64,000 nucleotides of DNA, from the NCBI GenBank assembly GCA_015680685.1, contig MNCI01007874.1, forward strand, positions 62,001-126,000. The letters run 5' to 3'. The translations under genes and the position numbers were made by a program. The DNA comes from Gnetum montanum (lineage: Eukaryota; Streptophyta; Gnetopsida; Gnetales; Gnetaceae). Each line of letters opens with the position of its first letter. The first letter of the stretch is position 1. Below are positions 35,152 to 47,379 of the stretch, in pieces. The notes beneath the pieces are model-generated. The model did not search any database. It saw nothing but the letters and a program-made list of their open reading frames with translations, and had not been told where the DNA came from.

Positions 35152-36870
35152 ACCCCCATGACTAATCGCAAACCTCCAGTAGCATTAGAATGGAGAAAGA
35201 AAATGAGTAAGAAAGATAGATAAAAAGGGACAACTAAAACATCGATTAAGTGGATGTCAAGATGGAATGAATAAAATAAAATAGATTGCAAAAATGTTAG
35301 GGAAAAGAAGTTAACTAATGCACCAAATAGAAATGTCAGTGGATCCTCCCTAAAGTAGGCTCATGCCCTTAATGCCCTGACAAACCCACATTCAAAGAGT
35401 CCATAGGCTCTAGGAATGTCATTTGGAATAAGAGTTAAAGTCTTAACCACAAGAATTTACCGAAAAGAAAACAATGGGTCAACCAAAATATATACACTAA
35501 TGATACAACTGGCAATGAGGTGCACAATGGAGAGAAGGATGGAGAGAAGAGAATGGAATGGAATCCCAAGGACAAGGTGGTGTGCATCCCCTTGTGGATT
35601 TCATGATTAATGTGACTTGACAAATCTCATTCCAACTCCAACCTTAAGCCAACCACTTCTAGTGACTTCACATCAATGCATTTGGCCAAACCATCCTCTT
35701 GAAGTAATAAGAATGCTTCCTTCAAAAGCCACCACCATTCCAATGAAACAAAGGAGAGAATGGAAAGCGAGAAGGGCCTTAGTTAGAGGGAACACTTTGG
35801 TTCCATAACCAATGCTTATAGCCCAAGTTTATTTCGTCTAAGGGGTGTGCTTTGAATTCTCACTTTCTTCTTCTTCTTCTTCTTTTTTCATTTTGTGTTT
35901 TGTATTTTTATGCGTGAGAACCACACCATGCAAAGACTTCATTATTTTTTATTGTCTCAACTTCCGATTATTGGGTAACATCGGAACAGTAAGAAAACCC
36001 AAAAAGAAAACATTCAAACACCCAAGAGAACGGCCAACACAAATGTATCAAGTTCCCTTGAAGTCACACCCTTTTCAGACCTTAAGTCCTTCCTTAGTTT
36101 GAGAAATGCCCAGTCACCGATTTGTTAAAGTTCTTATTAGAAAGGGAACTTGTACATTTCCAAGCTGAGAGAGACCATAGAAACTGGTGGATGGATGGAT
36201 GAAGTGATCTCATTGCCTGCCATATCGAAAGAAACATACCTTAGTATCAACATTGTGACTTAAAGGTAAAAACCAAACATTAGCAATCAATATGAAAATA
36301 GTTCATACCATCATTCCAAACACTTATTGGGTGACAAACTTACAAGGTGGATCACACACACGCACACACACAAAAAATGAGAAAGTATAATGATGTTGTA
36401 AAAAAAAACAAGAAAAGTTAAAGAAATTTGTAAAACAAAAACATGTAAGAAAAAAATGTTGTAAAAAAAAACTTAAAAGAACTAAGGGCCCCAAATGGTT
36501 AGCAGAGGTGTCCATCTCCCCCATGACTCAATTGCAAGGAAGAGATCTGAAACAAAGAGGTGGCCCGCTAGTGGAGGTGTAACTTGTACTAGCTATTGTG
36601 GGTTCACAGAAAGGTTTTGTCTTTTGTACATTAACCAATAATATTTTATCTGTGTTGTGAGGCTTGTATATCATCATGGCTCTAGAGGGGAAGGTTGTAT
36701 GAATAATATAGGATCCTTCCCATAGTGTTTGGAATTTTGTACGCTAAGGTACATGCGTGTGGTTCTAGTAAAGGACCTTGCCTCCTGGTTGGTATCTAAA
36801 CCTTTGAATCCTTAAGTCATGACATTATTTACTGTGTGCCTTGTGTAACTCATTTAACGATAGTGCAACC
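35152..36870 (-). other. Element D 3' noncoding region
   Basis: It holds purine motifs (complement TACCCCCATGACT at 35151-35163 and CTCCCCCATGACT at 36516-36528), a CA microsatellite (about 36351-36371) and a run homologous to the A and B 3' regions. The part right after integrase (36540-36870) has no supported frame. Confidence 0.55.
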
Positions 36871-36873
36871 AAT

Positions 36874-37650
36874 CTATTCGCGTCTAGCACATTCAAAGTT
36901 GTCAACCGTTTTTTTTTGTGCTAGGTCAAGGTCTAGGTGAAGGTCGCAAGCCATGGATAGTGTACGGAGCTCATTCTGTATGGGAAGCTTGGGTAATCTT
37001 TCGTACACTAACTCATAGGGAGAATAGCCTGTAGGAAGCTTCCAAGTGAAGTGGTACACCCAGAAAGTGTCATTCAGTTTTGTGCTCCAGTCATGCCTGA
37101 ATTTGCTAACCGTTCCTGTTAATATCCTAGTGATCTCCCAGTTAGTAACCTCGGCTTGGCCATTACCTTGGGGGTGATAAGGTATGATCAATTTATGCTC
37201 AACTCTTAAGCGTTGCATCATTTTTTGAAAGGTTGCACCCGTAAAATATGTTCCATTATCAGAGATGAGCGCATGCGGCACACCAAACCTTTTTACGACT
37301 TGTTGTTGTACAAATCATGCAATTGTAGATGATGTGCAGTCTATTATTGTGGCTGCCTCAGCCCATTTGGTTAAGTAGTCAACAACAAAAATAATATATG
37401 CTTTTCTGTTGAACATCGGTGTAATAGGCCCTATAAAATATGTTCCCCAGATATCAAAGGGTTCCAAAGGTTGAATCCATTGTTGCAGACCCTCCATTCT
37501 AGCAGTCATTCCACCATCTCATTGGCAACATTCATAGGATTGGGCGAAACAATGGGTGTCCCAGAATAGAGTTGGCCAATAATATCCTGCAAGCAAGACT
37601 TTGGTAGCCATTCATCTCCTAGCATAATGACCCCCATAGGGGCCCTCATG
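36874..37650 (-). pseudogene. Integrase, element D
   Basis: Reading on the minus strand there is a zinc-binding N-terminal part (HEGPYGGHYA, then ECCQ), a catalytic core and the start of the C-terminal domain. In the first catalytic segment, PFDIWGTYFIGP has Tyr where the family has Asp (GIDFMGP). The second Asp (SDNGTYF) and the Glu (HPQGNGQAEVTNWEI) are present. The GQ-A/V-EV-SN-REI form is typical of the Athila side of the clade. It would insert the cDNA into host DNA. The missing Asp and upstream stops make it inactive. Confidence 0.85.
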
Positions 37651-37671
37651 AGCATCTTGGAGAACTTTTAA

Positions 37672-39460
37672 TTAATCCTGATCGGGCACGCACCATCGAA
37701 TCAAGCCATCAGGATAGAATTTATAGAGTTGTCCCTTGATTTCCATGAAGTACTTGGTCTTGTGAAGAAACTGTTGTTTCTTACTAAAGTCCAACCCCTG
37801 TGGTAGTTGTTGGGAAATGAGATAAGTAAGAATGCTACTATACCAATTTATTTCCATGGGTTGATCATTTACTACACAGGAAAAGAGGGTTTCATCAGGA
37901 AAATGTTCAGATACAGCATATTCATCCTCCTTGTTGTCCCAACACAACCAAGATAGGTGATCTGTGACTACATTCTTGGTGCCTTTACGATCTACTATCG
38001 TTAAATTGAACTCTTGAAGAATTACCAACCAACGTATGATACGTGGGCTAACCGTTGGCTTGTTCATAAGGAACCTAATTGCACTATGATCTGTATGGAT
38101 GTATACTTAGTGGCCCAATACATAGTGCCTAAATTTGTCTAGTGTAAACACTACAGCCATTAATTCCTTTTCTGTAGTCGTGTAGTTGAGTTTTGCACCA
38201 GTGATACTCTTACAAGCATAGTGGATGTAATACGATCATTTTTGTTCATCTAATTATGTTAGTATGACTCTTAAGGCATAATTAGATGCATCGGTCATGA
38301 TATGGAATGTCCTGGACCAGTCAGGGGCTTGTAGAATGGGAGTTTCTATGAGCCTCTGTTTGAGAGTTTGGAATTCTTGTTCACATTCCCTGGTCCATTT
38401 GAATGGTGCATCTTTTTTCGTTAGTTCCACCAATAGCTTGGAAATTTTGGAGAAGTTTTCGACAAATATCCTGTAGTAGCCAGTGTGTCCAAGGAATGAT
38501 TGAACGTCTTTGACCATTTCGGGTTGTCGGGTAATTCCTTGAATGACTTTAATTTTTTCTGGATCCACCTCTATTCCTAATTCTGAAATTTTATGCCCCA
38601 GGACAACGCCCTCTTCAACCATCAAATGGCTCTTTTTCTACCTGAGCTTTAGGTTGGTTTCAACACATCGTTTCAATACTTGCTCTAACTAGTCGAGGGC
38701 TTAATCAAAGATCATCCCATAAGTGGAGAAGTCGTCCATAAAGACTTCTACTCTGTTACCAATTTGTTGTTGAAATATGCTTAGAACTAATTGTTGGAAT
38801 GTGGCAGGGGCATTGCACAAGCCAAAAGGCATTTTTTTGTATGCAAATGTTCCCCAAGGACTGGTGAATGTTGTTTTCGCTTGGTATTCTAGCACGATTC
38901 ATATTTAGTTGTACGCACTATACCCATCCAGAAAATTGTAATAGCAATGCCCTGCTATAGTGTCTAAGACTTGGGCAACAAATGGTAGTGGGAAGTGATC
39001 CTTGAATGTTGTCATATTCAATAGCCTAAAGTCTATACATACCCTCCATTTACCTTCCTTTTTTGGTACGATTACAAGAGGACTAACCCATTCGCTATCA
39101 GCAATGGGGTAAATGAACTCAGCCTTGAGAAGTTGCTCAATCTCCTCTTTTACTATTTTTTTTAACATCGGGTTCAATTGCCTCTACGACTGCTTGCGAG
39201 GCTTCATGGAGGGGTCCGTATAAATCCTATGTTGGCATATCCTAGGATCTATTCTGGTTAGTTCAGGGTATGACCAGGCAAAGGTTGTTGACCATTTATT
39301 TATCACCTTCAGCAAACTCTCTTTTTGCTTGGGGGCAAGCTTTGCATTGATAATTACCGATCTTCCATTTTTTAGGGTCATGTATTCCAAACCAGTGGGC
39401 AACAGTTTTAAATCTAGGGGCTCTTGTTTAAACTTCTCAGGAATCTCCAACTTGCCCTAG
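37672..39460 (-). pseudogene. Reverse transcriptase and RNase H, element D
   Basis: The order is a linker (FAWSYPELTRIDPRICQHRI), RT fingers (EWVSPLVIVPKKEGKWRVCI), palm (PWGTFAYKKMPFGLCNAPAT) and catalytic VFMDDFSTYG (F-M-D-D in place of the common Y-V/M-D-D), then the thumb (VLGHKISELGIEVDPEKI). RNase H follows with its first Asp in MTDASNYAL and a C-terminal RKGTKNVVTDHLSWL. Stops split it at 39184, 38900, 38640 and 38250-38070. It copies the element RNA and removes the RNA strand in active relatives. Confidence 0.85.
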
Positions 39461-39699
39461 TTAATGTTTTCAGGGTTAAGGACTGGAAGTTGGTTACCGA
39501 CCTACTCGAGTGCATCCATGCTTTCAACATAAGTACTCGTTATCCCTTCAGTCAGTTCCATGCATGTTATTGAATTATTCTCTTGGTCAGCCATCGGCCA
39601 CTGGGTGTTTTCTTGTCGTGTGGTTGCTGCATATAGGCACTTTTGTATATTAATATCTTGTGCACACCGATTTCATGTAGGCAAGGTTACACTTCGCAT

Positions 39700-40340
39700 T
39701 ACCCATGATTTTTGCACGCAATGACACCGTGTGTCACTATATGCAATGCATGGAACTCTCTTCCTCTCAATTTCCCAAAAGTATTTTTCTTGGATATTTC
39801 TAGGAAAATATCAGATTCCTAGGTGTGCATCAATTGTATTCAGCCATGCTCTTCCCATTATGATTGGGAAATCCCCTTTGTCATTATTTATTTGGATCAC
39901 CAGGAAATCATCTAGATATGACCAACCACCCATAGTGGTAACAATGTCCTTAACCTATCCCAAAGGAACAGTGATGGACTGGTCAGCCAGCTCTAAGCAA
40001 ATATTGCTCTTCTTGAGTAGAGGTAGGTTCCAGTTTTTATACAGTTCTTGTGAGATTAAGTTGANCAGAGGTAGGTTCCAGTTTTTATACAGTTCTTGTG
40101 AGATTAAGTTGACTCTAGAACCAGAGTCGAGAAGAGCCTTATGTGGTTCATTTCTAACAACTTGAAGATAAACTAGAGGTACCCCCAAGATTAGATAATT
40201 TCTTGGGAAGGTGGTCATCTTTAATCCAGTCAGTAATGGTATGTGTTAACATAACTATGTGCATTGGGTGCGTCTTTTTGTTTGAATGGGTTCCCAAAAC
40301 CTTATTTGGTACGGTGGTGTTTAGATGTTCAACCACTTGT
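39700..40340 (-). pseudogene. Retropepsin-like protease, element D
   Basis: The active-site segment is KALLDSGSRVNLIS, with the D-S-G triad intact, after the linker DWIKDDHLPKKLSN. The C-terminal hallmark is FPIIMGRAWLNTIDAHLGI. The frame is disturbed by the artificial 48-bp duplication around the N at 40065 and by a few stops further on. It would process the Gag-Pol polyprotein. Confidence 0.75.
40019..40112. other. Single-N junction with 46-bp duplication (assembly artefact)
   Basis: 40019-40064 is repeated exactly at 40067-40112, with N at 40065 and a C between. The same construction occurs at 47332 and 51056. Confidence 0.85.
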
Positions 40341-40369
40341 GAGGGTGAGGGCTTAGTTGGATTGTTGGC

Positions 40370-42028
40370 TCTGAAGAAAGGTCGTTTCAGTGTAAAACTA
40401 CTAGGACCAATTTAGAATTGAGGATTGGAAGCCCTCATGACATTAGGTTGTTGCGGCTGTGTGGGAAATACCCTTAGCTTTGTTGGAGCGGTTGGTCATG
40501 GAGCTATCAGCGTGAGAGGTGCAGATGGCTTTGGAGGATGGTATTTGTGTGAGTTGTTCCTTCCCAGAGGGGAAGTCTAGTGATATTCCCGAACTGGGTA
40601 GTGACATTGCAGGATTGCGTAACCCATAGGATCACTTGGAGGGATCGGCTACCAGCAAGGGTACTGTTGTTTCGATAGTGGCATTCCCCATGACTATGGG
40701 TATTGCCATTGCCAATGTTGTTCGATGGGTTGTGGTGGAGTTCCACTTGGATAATACGTCAAGGGCTGGTGGAACTATCTTGGGTTACCTTGGGGATAAC
40801 GTAACCTATGGGGTGCCTATCGTTTGTTGAGTCTCTGGTTAAGTGCATACACCCCAGACTCCTGTAAATGTGAGATGATTGGATAGCATCCCTTAGGATG
40901 GTCAGAGTAGTAGATCTCACATTCACCATCATCATCTGCATCCGAATCTACAACCACATTAGAGTTAGTAATTTTTCCTTTACCCTTGTTATGTGCAGGG
41001 CCTAAATCTCTCCACTTTGTCTTACCTTTGTCTCTACCTTGTTCTACCCTAGACTCTTCTACAATTTTTAAGATAGTTTCAAGTCTAGAGTCTAAGGAAC
41101 TCCATACATCATCTACCTTACCCACTATTTCTGTTGTTAACTTTTGGATTGGCAAGGTTTTTCTGTTCACCAACTCTTCAAGTGGTGAATCATCCTCTTC
41201 ATCACAAAATTTCACTCCCTTCTTTCAAAGAGAGGGATCATGGTTGTATTCTTCCGTGCTTTCCCTTTTTCGTAGCTCACCTTCTTCTTTTGCTACTTGC
41301 TCCAACAAGTGATGAACTTCATGGACTCTAAGTTGTGATATTCTCCCTTGGGCATAAGTCCCAAGGGTTCTTCTTGTTTCATGTCTGAGCCCATCCACGA
41401 TGTGGCAGAGTTGATCCTGCTGTGCATATTCATGGCCTAGGCAACGATGTAACAATGTGTAGTAACGGGCCCTGGCAGCATCTAAGGGTTCGTGATTTCC
41501 TTACATCCATCCTTTTATCTACTTACGCAAATTGGACACTCTGTAGTATGTTTGATACTTATCATTAAACAGTTCTAGCATCGTACTCCACCTCCTGATG
41601 GTCTCTAGTTCTAAGGACCAGTACCAGCTTTCTACTTCCCTGGTGAGTATCCCTGGGAATAACTTAAGCTTCTGCCACTCCTTCTCAATGTTTTTCAAGG
41701 CACAAGCATTGTAGAATGTCTCTAAATGATGTTGTGGATCAGCGTTGTATCCCCCTTCAAATCGTGGGATGTTGTTCATGTCTAAATTCTTGATCTGACT
41801 ATCCTTTAAATGCCTTGTTGGAATCCTAACTACCTCCGTTATATCAAACATACTTTGGGTTGCAAGTAGGGGTTTGTCATGATTGTCTCTTTCATGATAT
41901 CTATGATGTCTTCGTTGTTCCCTACTCTCCCTTCGTTCATTCCCTTGTCCTCTCTCTCGACTCTCTCGTCGAGGTTTTTCTTTTTCCTTACTTTTATCCT
42001 CTCTGTTATGCTCTTGATTACACCCTAA
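40370..42028 (-). pseudogene. Gag, element D (N-terminus deleted)
   Basis: The frame enters from the LTR junction near 42028 into an Arg/Glu-rich segment (SKEKEKPRRESRERGQGNER), then the gag core (LDMNNIPRFEGGYNADPQHH ... LELFNDKYQTYYRV, 41780-41520), an E/K-rich part (41450-41100), the knuckle CEIYYSDHPKGCYPI (about 40925; second Cys is Tyr) and a Pro/Asn/His-rich tail to about 40400. Compared with A, the first ~230 codons are gone. The nucleocapsid knuckle has the same short spacing as in A. Confidence 0.75.
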
Positions 42029-42643
42029 ACCGTACACACCCTAAACCGATGCAACCGTGGCTACCACATGTTAATCATGACTGGGATCATCACGCATAAT
42101 GCATGTGCTAGAAGTGGTTGTACTAAGGCACCTAACTAGGAGGAAAGGGTTGAGAGAATCTATCTAGCCTCAGTGTGATGAGCAGCTGATTCCTTGACTA
42201 ACCGTACACATCGAGGTGTTTGACTACCACTAGGATTACCAAGCGTAGATCCTAGAATACGCCACTAGGTTACCAAGTAGTCACACTAGATGCTCGTAAT
42301 CAAGTCATACTCATACCGCATGCAACAAGTAGCTGATTCCTTGACTAACTGTACACATCCTTAGATGCTAGTAATCAAGTCATACTCATACTACATTCTA
42401 GGAGTTTAAGGGTGAGAGAAAAAACATAAATAAAACCCTATTCCATGTACTGTGGGCACATGGAAAAATGATCTATCTCTGGAGTGTTCAAATTTCCAGA
42501 GTTTCTCTACTTCTAGACCAGCATTGGAAATAAGGGAAGTGCTGCCTCTTATTTATAGATATGGTGGCAGACTGTGATATCGCATACGCGATATCGCAGG
42601 GGACGATGTGATATCGCGGTGCATGCAATATTGCGTCTCATGG
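42029..42643 (-). repeat. 5' LTR of element D, truncated
   Basis: The U3 end (right) is complete except that the terminal CA reads GG; GTAAG follows. The left end breaks off near 42028 where gag begins, so about 430 bp of the LTR, the primer site and the gag start were deleted. TATTTATA (+) is at 42550-42557, and a GATATCGC(A)TACGCGATATC palindrome with one mismatch is at 42576-42595. Confidence 0.8.
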
Positions 42644-42648
42644 GTAAG
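42644..42648. other. Target-site duplication GTAAG, right of element D
   Basis: Same five bases as at 33530-33534. Confidence 0.75.
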
Positions 42649-45516
42649 AAAGATAAGAATTTTCTTTTTTGTTCATCTTGTTATGTTATACCAATGTTTT
42701 CATGGCTACATGATTTTAGGCTATTTTGGTTTTATGTATTTTCATGGCTTCATCAGTATGGTTTTAGTTTGTTGTTCTTGTCATATTTTTGCTTTATGTG
42801 ATGTGTCTATGCCTAAGCTAATTGACCATTTTCATTGCCTTGCAGGGGTTGCGACCTCCTCTAGCATTACTTTTTTTTTATTTTAAGATGCTCTGAGGAG
42901 ACCCTCATCCTAAAATATAGTGAAGTCGAATCGACACAACATTGGTTGGCTGAACAAGAACCTAGAAACATGCAAGTAAATATCACTCATGTAGGTTTGT
43001 TTGATCTTTTCATGGTGCATAGCACAATCATTCTTAGTCTTGAGATGGTGAACATCATTGGCTTCTTTGACCAAGAAGTGAGAAGGTTCATCACCCAAGT
43101 TCATGATGTGCCAATCAACTTGGCCATTAATGAGGCTACCTTCTGTGATTCCTTTGGTGTTCCCACTAAAGGGTTGAGAGTTGCCACCAAACCAACAAAG
43201 GAGGCAGGTCATCAAGAGAAGGTGGAATTATGGTTGAATGCTTATTGTGGTCATTCTGCATTGGCCTTGGAGGATTTCCAAGTACCAGAACCAAAGGAAT
43301 CATATCCCTTGTTCAAATCCTATACCTTTCTGAAGTTGCTATCATAGAAGAAGATTATCAACATTACCTAGGCATGGACCAAACTAAAGGTGCTTGATTT
43401 AACTAGGCTACTCACTTGGCCCCTAGGCTATGGGGGAAAATCCTCAAACTCTAGGAGGATCTCACCATGATATGCCACATGCATTATGTATTTTTTGCAA
43501 CATATTTAAGAAGATTCGTAGAGTTTTTGGTGGTGAAGAGGGATGGGGGATGGGTGAGTCAAGATCCATTGTAACTCTCTAAGCTTTGGATAAAGCATAT
43601 TTATCCAACTATGTAGGCTCAAAACTTGAAGGATGTTAGGGAATTGTTGTCTTTGACAACTAAACATTTTAGTGACACATGTTGTGATTTCCTTGATAGC
43701 ATGGGGATTGAGCCCCAAGTTAAGTGGGAAAACATTAAGAGGGCTAAGGGATTATGTGCTAAAACTGATGGGGTAGCTAGAGCAAAGTTAAAGTAGCTCA
43801 GGGTTGAGGAAGCAACACTAGTCACAAAGAAAATTCCAAGAGGAAATTCATAGTTAAACTTGGCTAAACACATCGAGCGGTTATAGGTATGTTTTTAATT
43901 TTTTTTCATACTTCGGTTATTTTCATGTTTTACATTTTAATGCTATGTTATCATTTTATCTCAGTTGAAATGCACTAAGCTATTTTATGTTTTATGTTTA
44001 TTGTTCTTATAGACAAGTGACAAGAATTGGTAGCCTAAGTTGCTAGTGGAGAAGAAGCAAAAGCACTTAGAGGAGGTGTTCCTATAGCCTCATAAGAATG
44101 AGGGGTTGGCCAACATTGCTCTAGATAACCAAGACGTCCTATTTGGTGAACCATTGCTAAGGGAACCACCAATCATCATCTCGAATGAGGTTCCAAATAT
44201 GAATACACTTTTGTGTCATTTGTTATGTTTTAATATTTTATGTTTAAGTCTTGTTTTAACTATTAGTTTATTGTTATGCCTATTGTAGCGACTAAGCCCC
44301 AAGCATATGCCTCTACTTCTATGTTTTGCATGAAACCATGGGTATAGGTTCTTGACAAGGTGGAGTTCATGCATGTAGTAGCCAAGGACATAATCAATCA
44401 ATTGCAACAAGTTTCTTCTAAAGGTGGTAAGCACTTCATTTCATTTTACCTTTAATTATTTTATAAAGGTATTTATAGGTATATTGGTTACATGTTTTTG
44501 TTATAGCCATTCTTATTGTAGATTATGTTTATGTGTATATTTTATAGTTATATTGCTTGTAGTGCCTAAGGTTGAGTTAGACTCCAATCGTGTCATGGAG
44601 ATAGACTCCTTGCCTAGTCTTCCACCTGAAGTGGAAAATGTTCCATGAAGGTTATATGAAAGTGTAGTTAATATTGCAATTTCATATACCAAAACTTTAT
44701 TGGAATTCCAACAATCCAATGAATCTCTATGAGAATAAGTTATGGCTTTAAAAAAAAGAGACTAAGAGGTAGGCTGAGGTGATTAATGATCTCTAGGATG
44801 ACAAGGTTTTTGTGGAAGCCTAAGCATTAAAAAAAGAGTCTTTGCAAACCAAGGAGATCACATGGACATGTTACTAGAATGTCATCCATGATAAGGTTGT
44901 CCTTGCTAGAGAGATGGTAGAGTAGTGGTTGTAGATGGACTTGATTGTCCATAAGAATAGAAAGTGAAAAGATTACTATACCTAGGTTCTTAAATGGGAC
45001 CAAGCACAGAAAGATCACAAAAGGATGTATAAGGTTGAACATGAGTCTTATCTTAAGTGGTTGAAAGAGGATTCTACCAAATGTTTTTCATAAATGGGAT
45101 TTAGGCTGAAAGTATCTTCAAACTATTTGGAGACACTCTAACTATGGCTGAATCTCGTACCCCATAGATTTATATTGCCTTGAGTGAGGCATCTATTGCT
45201 ACTGTGTCATGGGAGCTCCCTACATGGACAGAGATTGATGAGAGTAACATCCTAATGGGTGTTAATCTTGGGGATGTGAATTGGGCAAACATGATGGAAG
45301 ACCGAATCCCCCATCATTTGGAGATTGGCCTTCAGAGTCTTCCCCTAGAGTACATTATACCAAAGTCACCTCAAGTTTGTTTATTACATGATTTTATTAT
45401 TTTTTATTTTTTTTAACTTATTAGCTTGGTTTTATAGTGCGTTGATTACTAATTAATCTTATGTTATTATGGAATAGGCACTAGGAAACACTAGTAGCCC
45501 TAGTGATGAGGGTTGA

Positions 45517-46284
45517 AGTAACCCTCAACCTCCTCTAGATGCCTCCTAGCATCACTACTTACCTTGTCATCGTTATCTATTTCAATTATTTTTGTTGATC
45601 ATGTTGCCTTTATGTTGTTATGGCTAGTGTTAGCTAATGATTTAGTTGATAGATGGTTTATTTTTTTATGGCATATAGTTTAAACTTTAGCCATACCATG
45701 TTGCCATGGTATCATTTTTTAGACATTTTAATTATTAATATTTATATTTTTAAATTTTATTCATATCATTTTAGTATTATAGTTTTATTCATGTTACATA
45801 GTTTCATGTTGTGATTACGATATAAGACTGCATTGGTTAATCCACATAGTTATGGTGTAATAAATAAGAAAACCTGACTAGGAAATAAGGTTGTAAATTT
45901 AATCATAAATAAGTTATGAAATTATGCCAATTTTAGGCCATGGCAAGCCATGTGTTTTTTGTTAGTTTAAGGCCATAGTAGACCATAGGATTTGTAAAGG
46001 AAAATACCCTTTTATCAATTTTATGTTTTAAACATTTTTATAGATTTTTCTAGTTTTAAATTTTTTATGGATTTTTTGGTTTAAATCTTTCTAAAAAAAG
46101 AAAATTCCTTAAATGCAAATAAGAGTAAACCTTAGGCTATATGCAAATTAAAACTTAACATAAAGCAAAACAAAATGGTGCATATAGGTAACATGTAGAC
46201 TAGGCAAAAAGGCTATGAGTAAAGATGAATACATGGTCATAGGTGCATAGGGCAAGCAAATCAGGGGTACACATCAAATATGCA
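45517..46284. other. Spacer with GGCC(A/T)TTAAAC-type repeats (element E)
   Basis: 45925-46000 contains inverted-strand versions of 'GGCCTTAAACTA' and 'GGCCTAAAATTGG', the same words that follow the F protease (56700-56880). No coding frame is supported. 46060-46280 is AT-rich. Confidence 0.5.
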
Positions 46285-46700
46285 AATGTTTCCTAATCTT
46301 TGAGAGTATAGGAAATGTATATGATCTAGTTTGCACAAGCTTGTGTTCCCCATCTCCTACACTATTGATGTTGAAGGGGCACTCTTTCCATAGTGTATCC
46401 CTGGGTACATCATTATTGGTTTTGGCCTCTTCTACTCTACCAAGCTTCTTGACTTTGTGGTTAAAAATAGGAGTCTTTCTCTAGAATTCCACCTTAGATT
46501 CCTACTCTATGTTAATATTGTTGACCACTAGGGGAAGCACATTGTCTCCATGAATGATTATTTTACCTCCCTCATTAGTGTTGTGATAGAAAATCTTGGT
46601 TGCTGGAAGAAACCAAGGATTCTTAGTTGCAAGCAACCTCAACTCTAAATCCCTTGGGGCCTCTATAAGAAAAATGAGATTCAAGATGCCCTAGATGGTT
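46285..46700 (-). pseudogene. Protease C-terminal fragment, element E
   Basis: The minus-strand frame reads EGGKIIIHGDNVLPLVVNNI and then DTLWKECPFNINSVGDGEHK, aligning with the end of the element F protease (EGGKVVIFGDNVAPPTINNM, GALWVEFPFSKVDEGLGEYH). The active-site half and gag are missing. At the end, F has ATTAG|GTTAGT where E has ATTAGGAAAC, so the possible splice donor is lost in E. Confidence 0.65.
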
Positions 46701-47285
46701 TAATAGATCACCTAATGACTTAGAGGATGTAAAATGAGGTTGTAAAAAAGTGTAAAAAGATGTAGTTCTACAAAATAGTGCATTGGAAATATAAAAATTA
46801 TATCTAAAATTGTACTCAAACTGAAATCATAAATTTCATTAAATGAACAAAGAATGAGTTTAAAGATGTATACAAATTTAGTGTCTAAGAGGGGGACAAA
46901 GTGGGTTTCACTTGCGTAGGGGTTCAAATTCTATTAAAACCATGATCAACTCCACATTTCGGTATATCTACCACTCTTGATGCTATCAAACCTCATTTGT
47001 CTCCACCTTGGATCTACAACATTGGTTGCAATTATGGGTTAGAGAAATGTGAAGGATTAAAGCAACCAAAGTGCACCATGCTAGGACTTTGGGATCTTAA
47101 GGGGGATAATGTTAACACCCAAAGTTCATAGATCCAAAGGGGGGAGTAATAGGGGGTAACAAGTTGTAGAGGATCCATGCTACTAGGCCCTAAGAAGCTA
47201 TGTTTATGCTAAGGAGACAAGAGCTCTTGGATGCCAAAATGCCAAGAATTCTAAATTGCAAAAGTTTGAAACCTTAACATGATGT

Positions 47286-47379
47286 CAAGGTTTGGTTTTT
47301 ATAGGCATATGGCCATGATTTGGGTTGTAAANCCAAGGTTTGGTTTTTATAGGCATATGGCCATGATTTGGGTTGTAAA
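47286..47379. other. Single-N junction with 46-bp duplication (assembly artefact)
   Basis: 47286-47331 is repeated at 47334-47379, with N at 47332 followed by C. Confidence 0.85.

Larger units (their letters stand above)
33535..42643 (-). mobile_element. Element D: Athila-like copy with gag and pol, minus strand
   Basis: It is flanked by GTAAG on both sides, with a full 3' LTR on the left and a truncated 5' LTR on the right. In coding order it has gag, protease, RT-RNase H, integrase, a 3' ORF and a polypurine tract. The 5' LTR end, primer site and gag N-terminus are missing: near 42028 the LTR joins gag directly. All frames carry stops. It is the only copy in the window with pol, and so the model for what A, B and 1 have lost. 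Confidence 0.9.
32693..45516 (+). pseudogene. Multi-exon antisense gene of element E, interrupted by element D
   Basis: Inferred exons are 32693-33144, 33255-33529, [element D], 42846-43886, 44013-about 44211, 44289-44426, 44563-45374 and 45478-45516 (ends SSPSDEG*). Most borders are GT/AG. Several stops make it a pseudogene. Short matches to the F gene on the other strand include LRRFVEFLVVKRDGGW (F: LRRFTKLLVFHKNGKW), SKLWIKHIYPTM (F: SKLWIYHLFHTM) and ELPTWTEIDESNILMGVNLG (F: GSPTWTTMEKGKTLTGIELG). The first exon is hydrophobic near its start, and the later part is rich in charged residues. I do not recognise the protein family. Orientation is opposite to the protease at 46.3-46.7 kb. It could be the kind of antisense extra ORF reported in Tat-lineage elements. 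Confidence 0.6.
26408..46700 (-). mobile_element. Element E: Tat/Ogre-like remnant, minus strand, split by element D
   Basis: On the minus strand a protease C-terminus (46690-46285) is followed by GGCCTTAAAC-type repeats and then a gene in the opposite orientation (+ strand exons 32693-45516). The same order occurs in element F. The left limit is uncertain: a palindrome array and a triplicated block precede the gene, and the gap lies at 26308. Gag and RT of this copy were not found. Confidence 0.45.

Noticed and set aside
42020-42050. Two CCCTAAA words resembling plant telomere repeats
   Set aside because: Only two non-adjacent units, fully explained by LTR and gag sequence meeting at the element D deletion junction.
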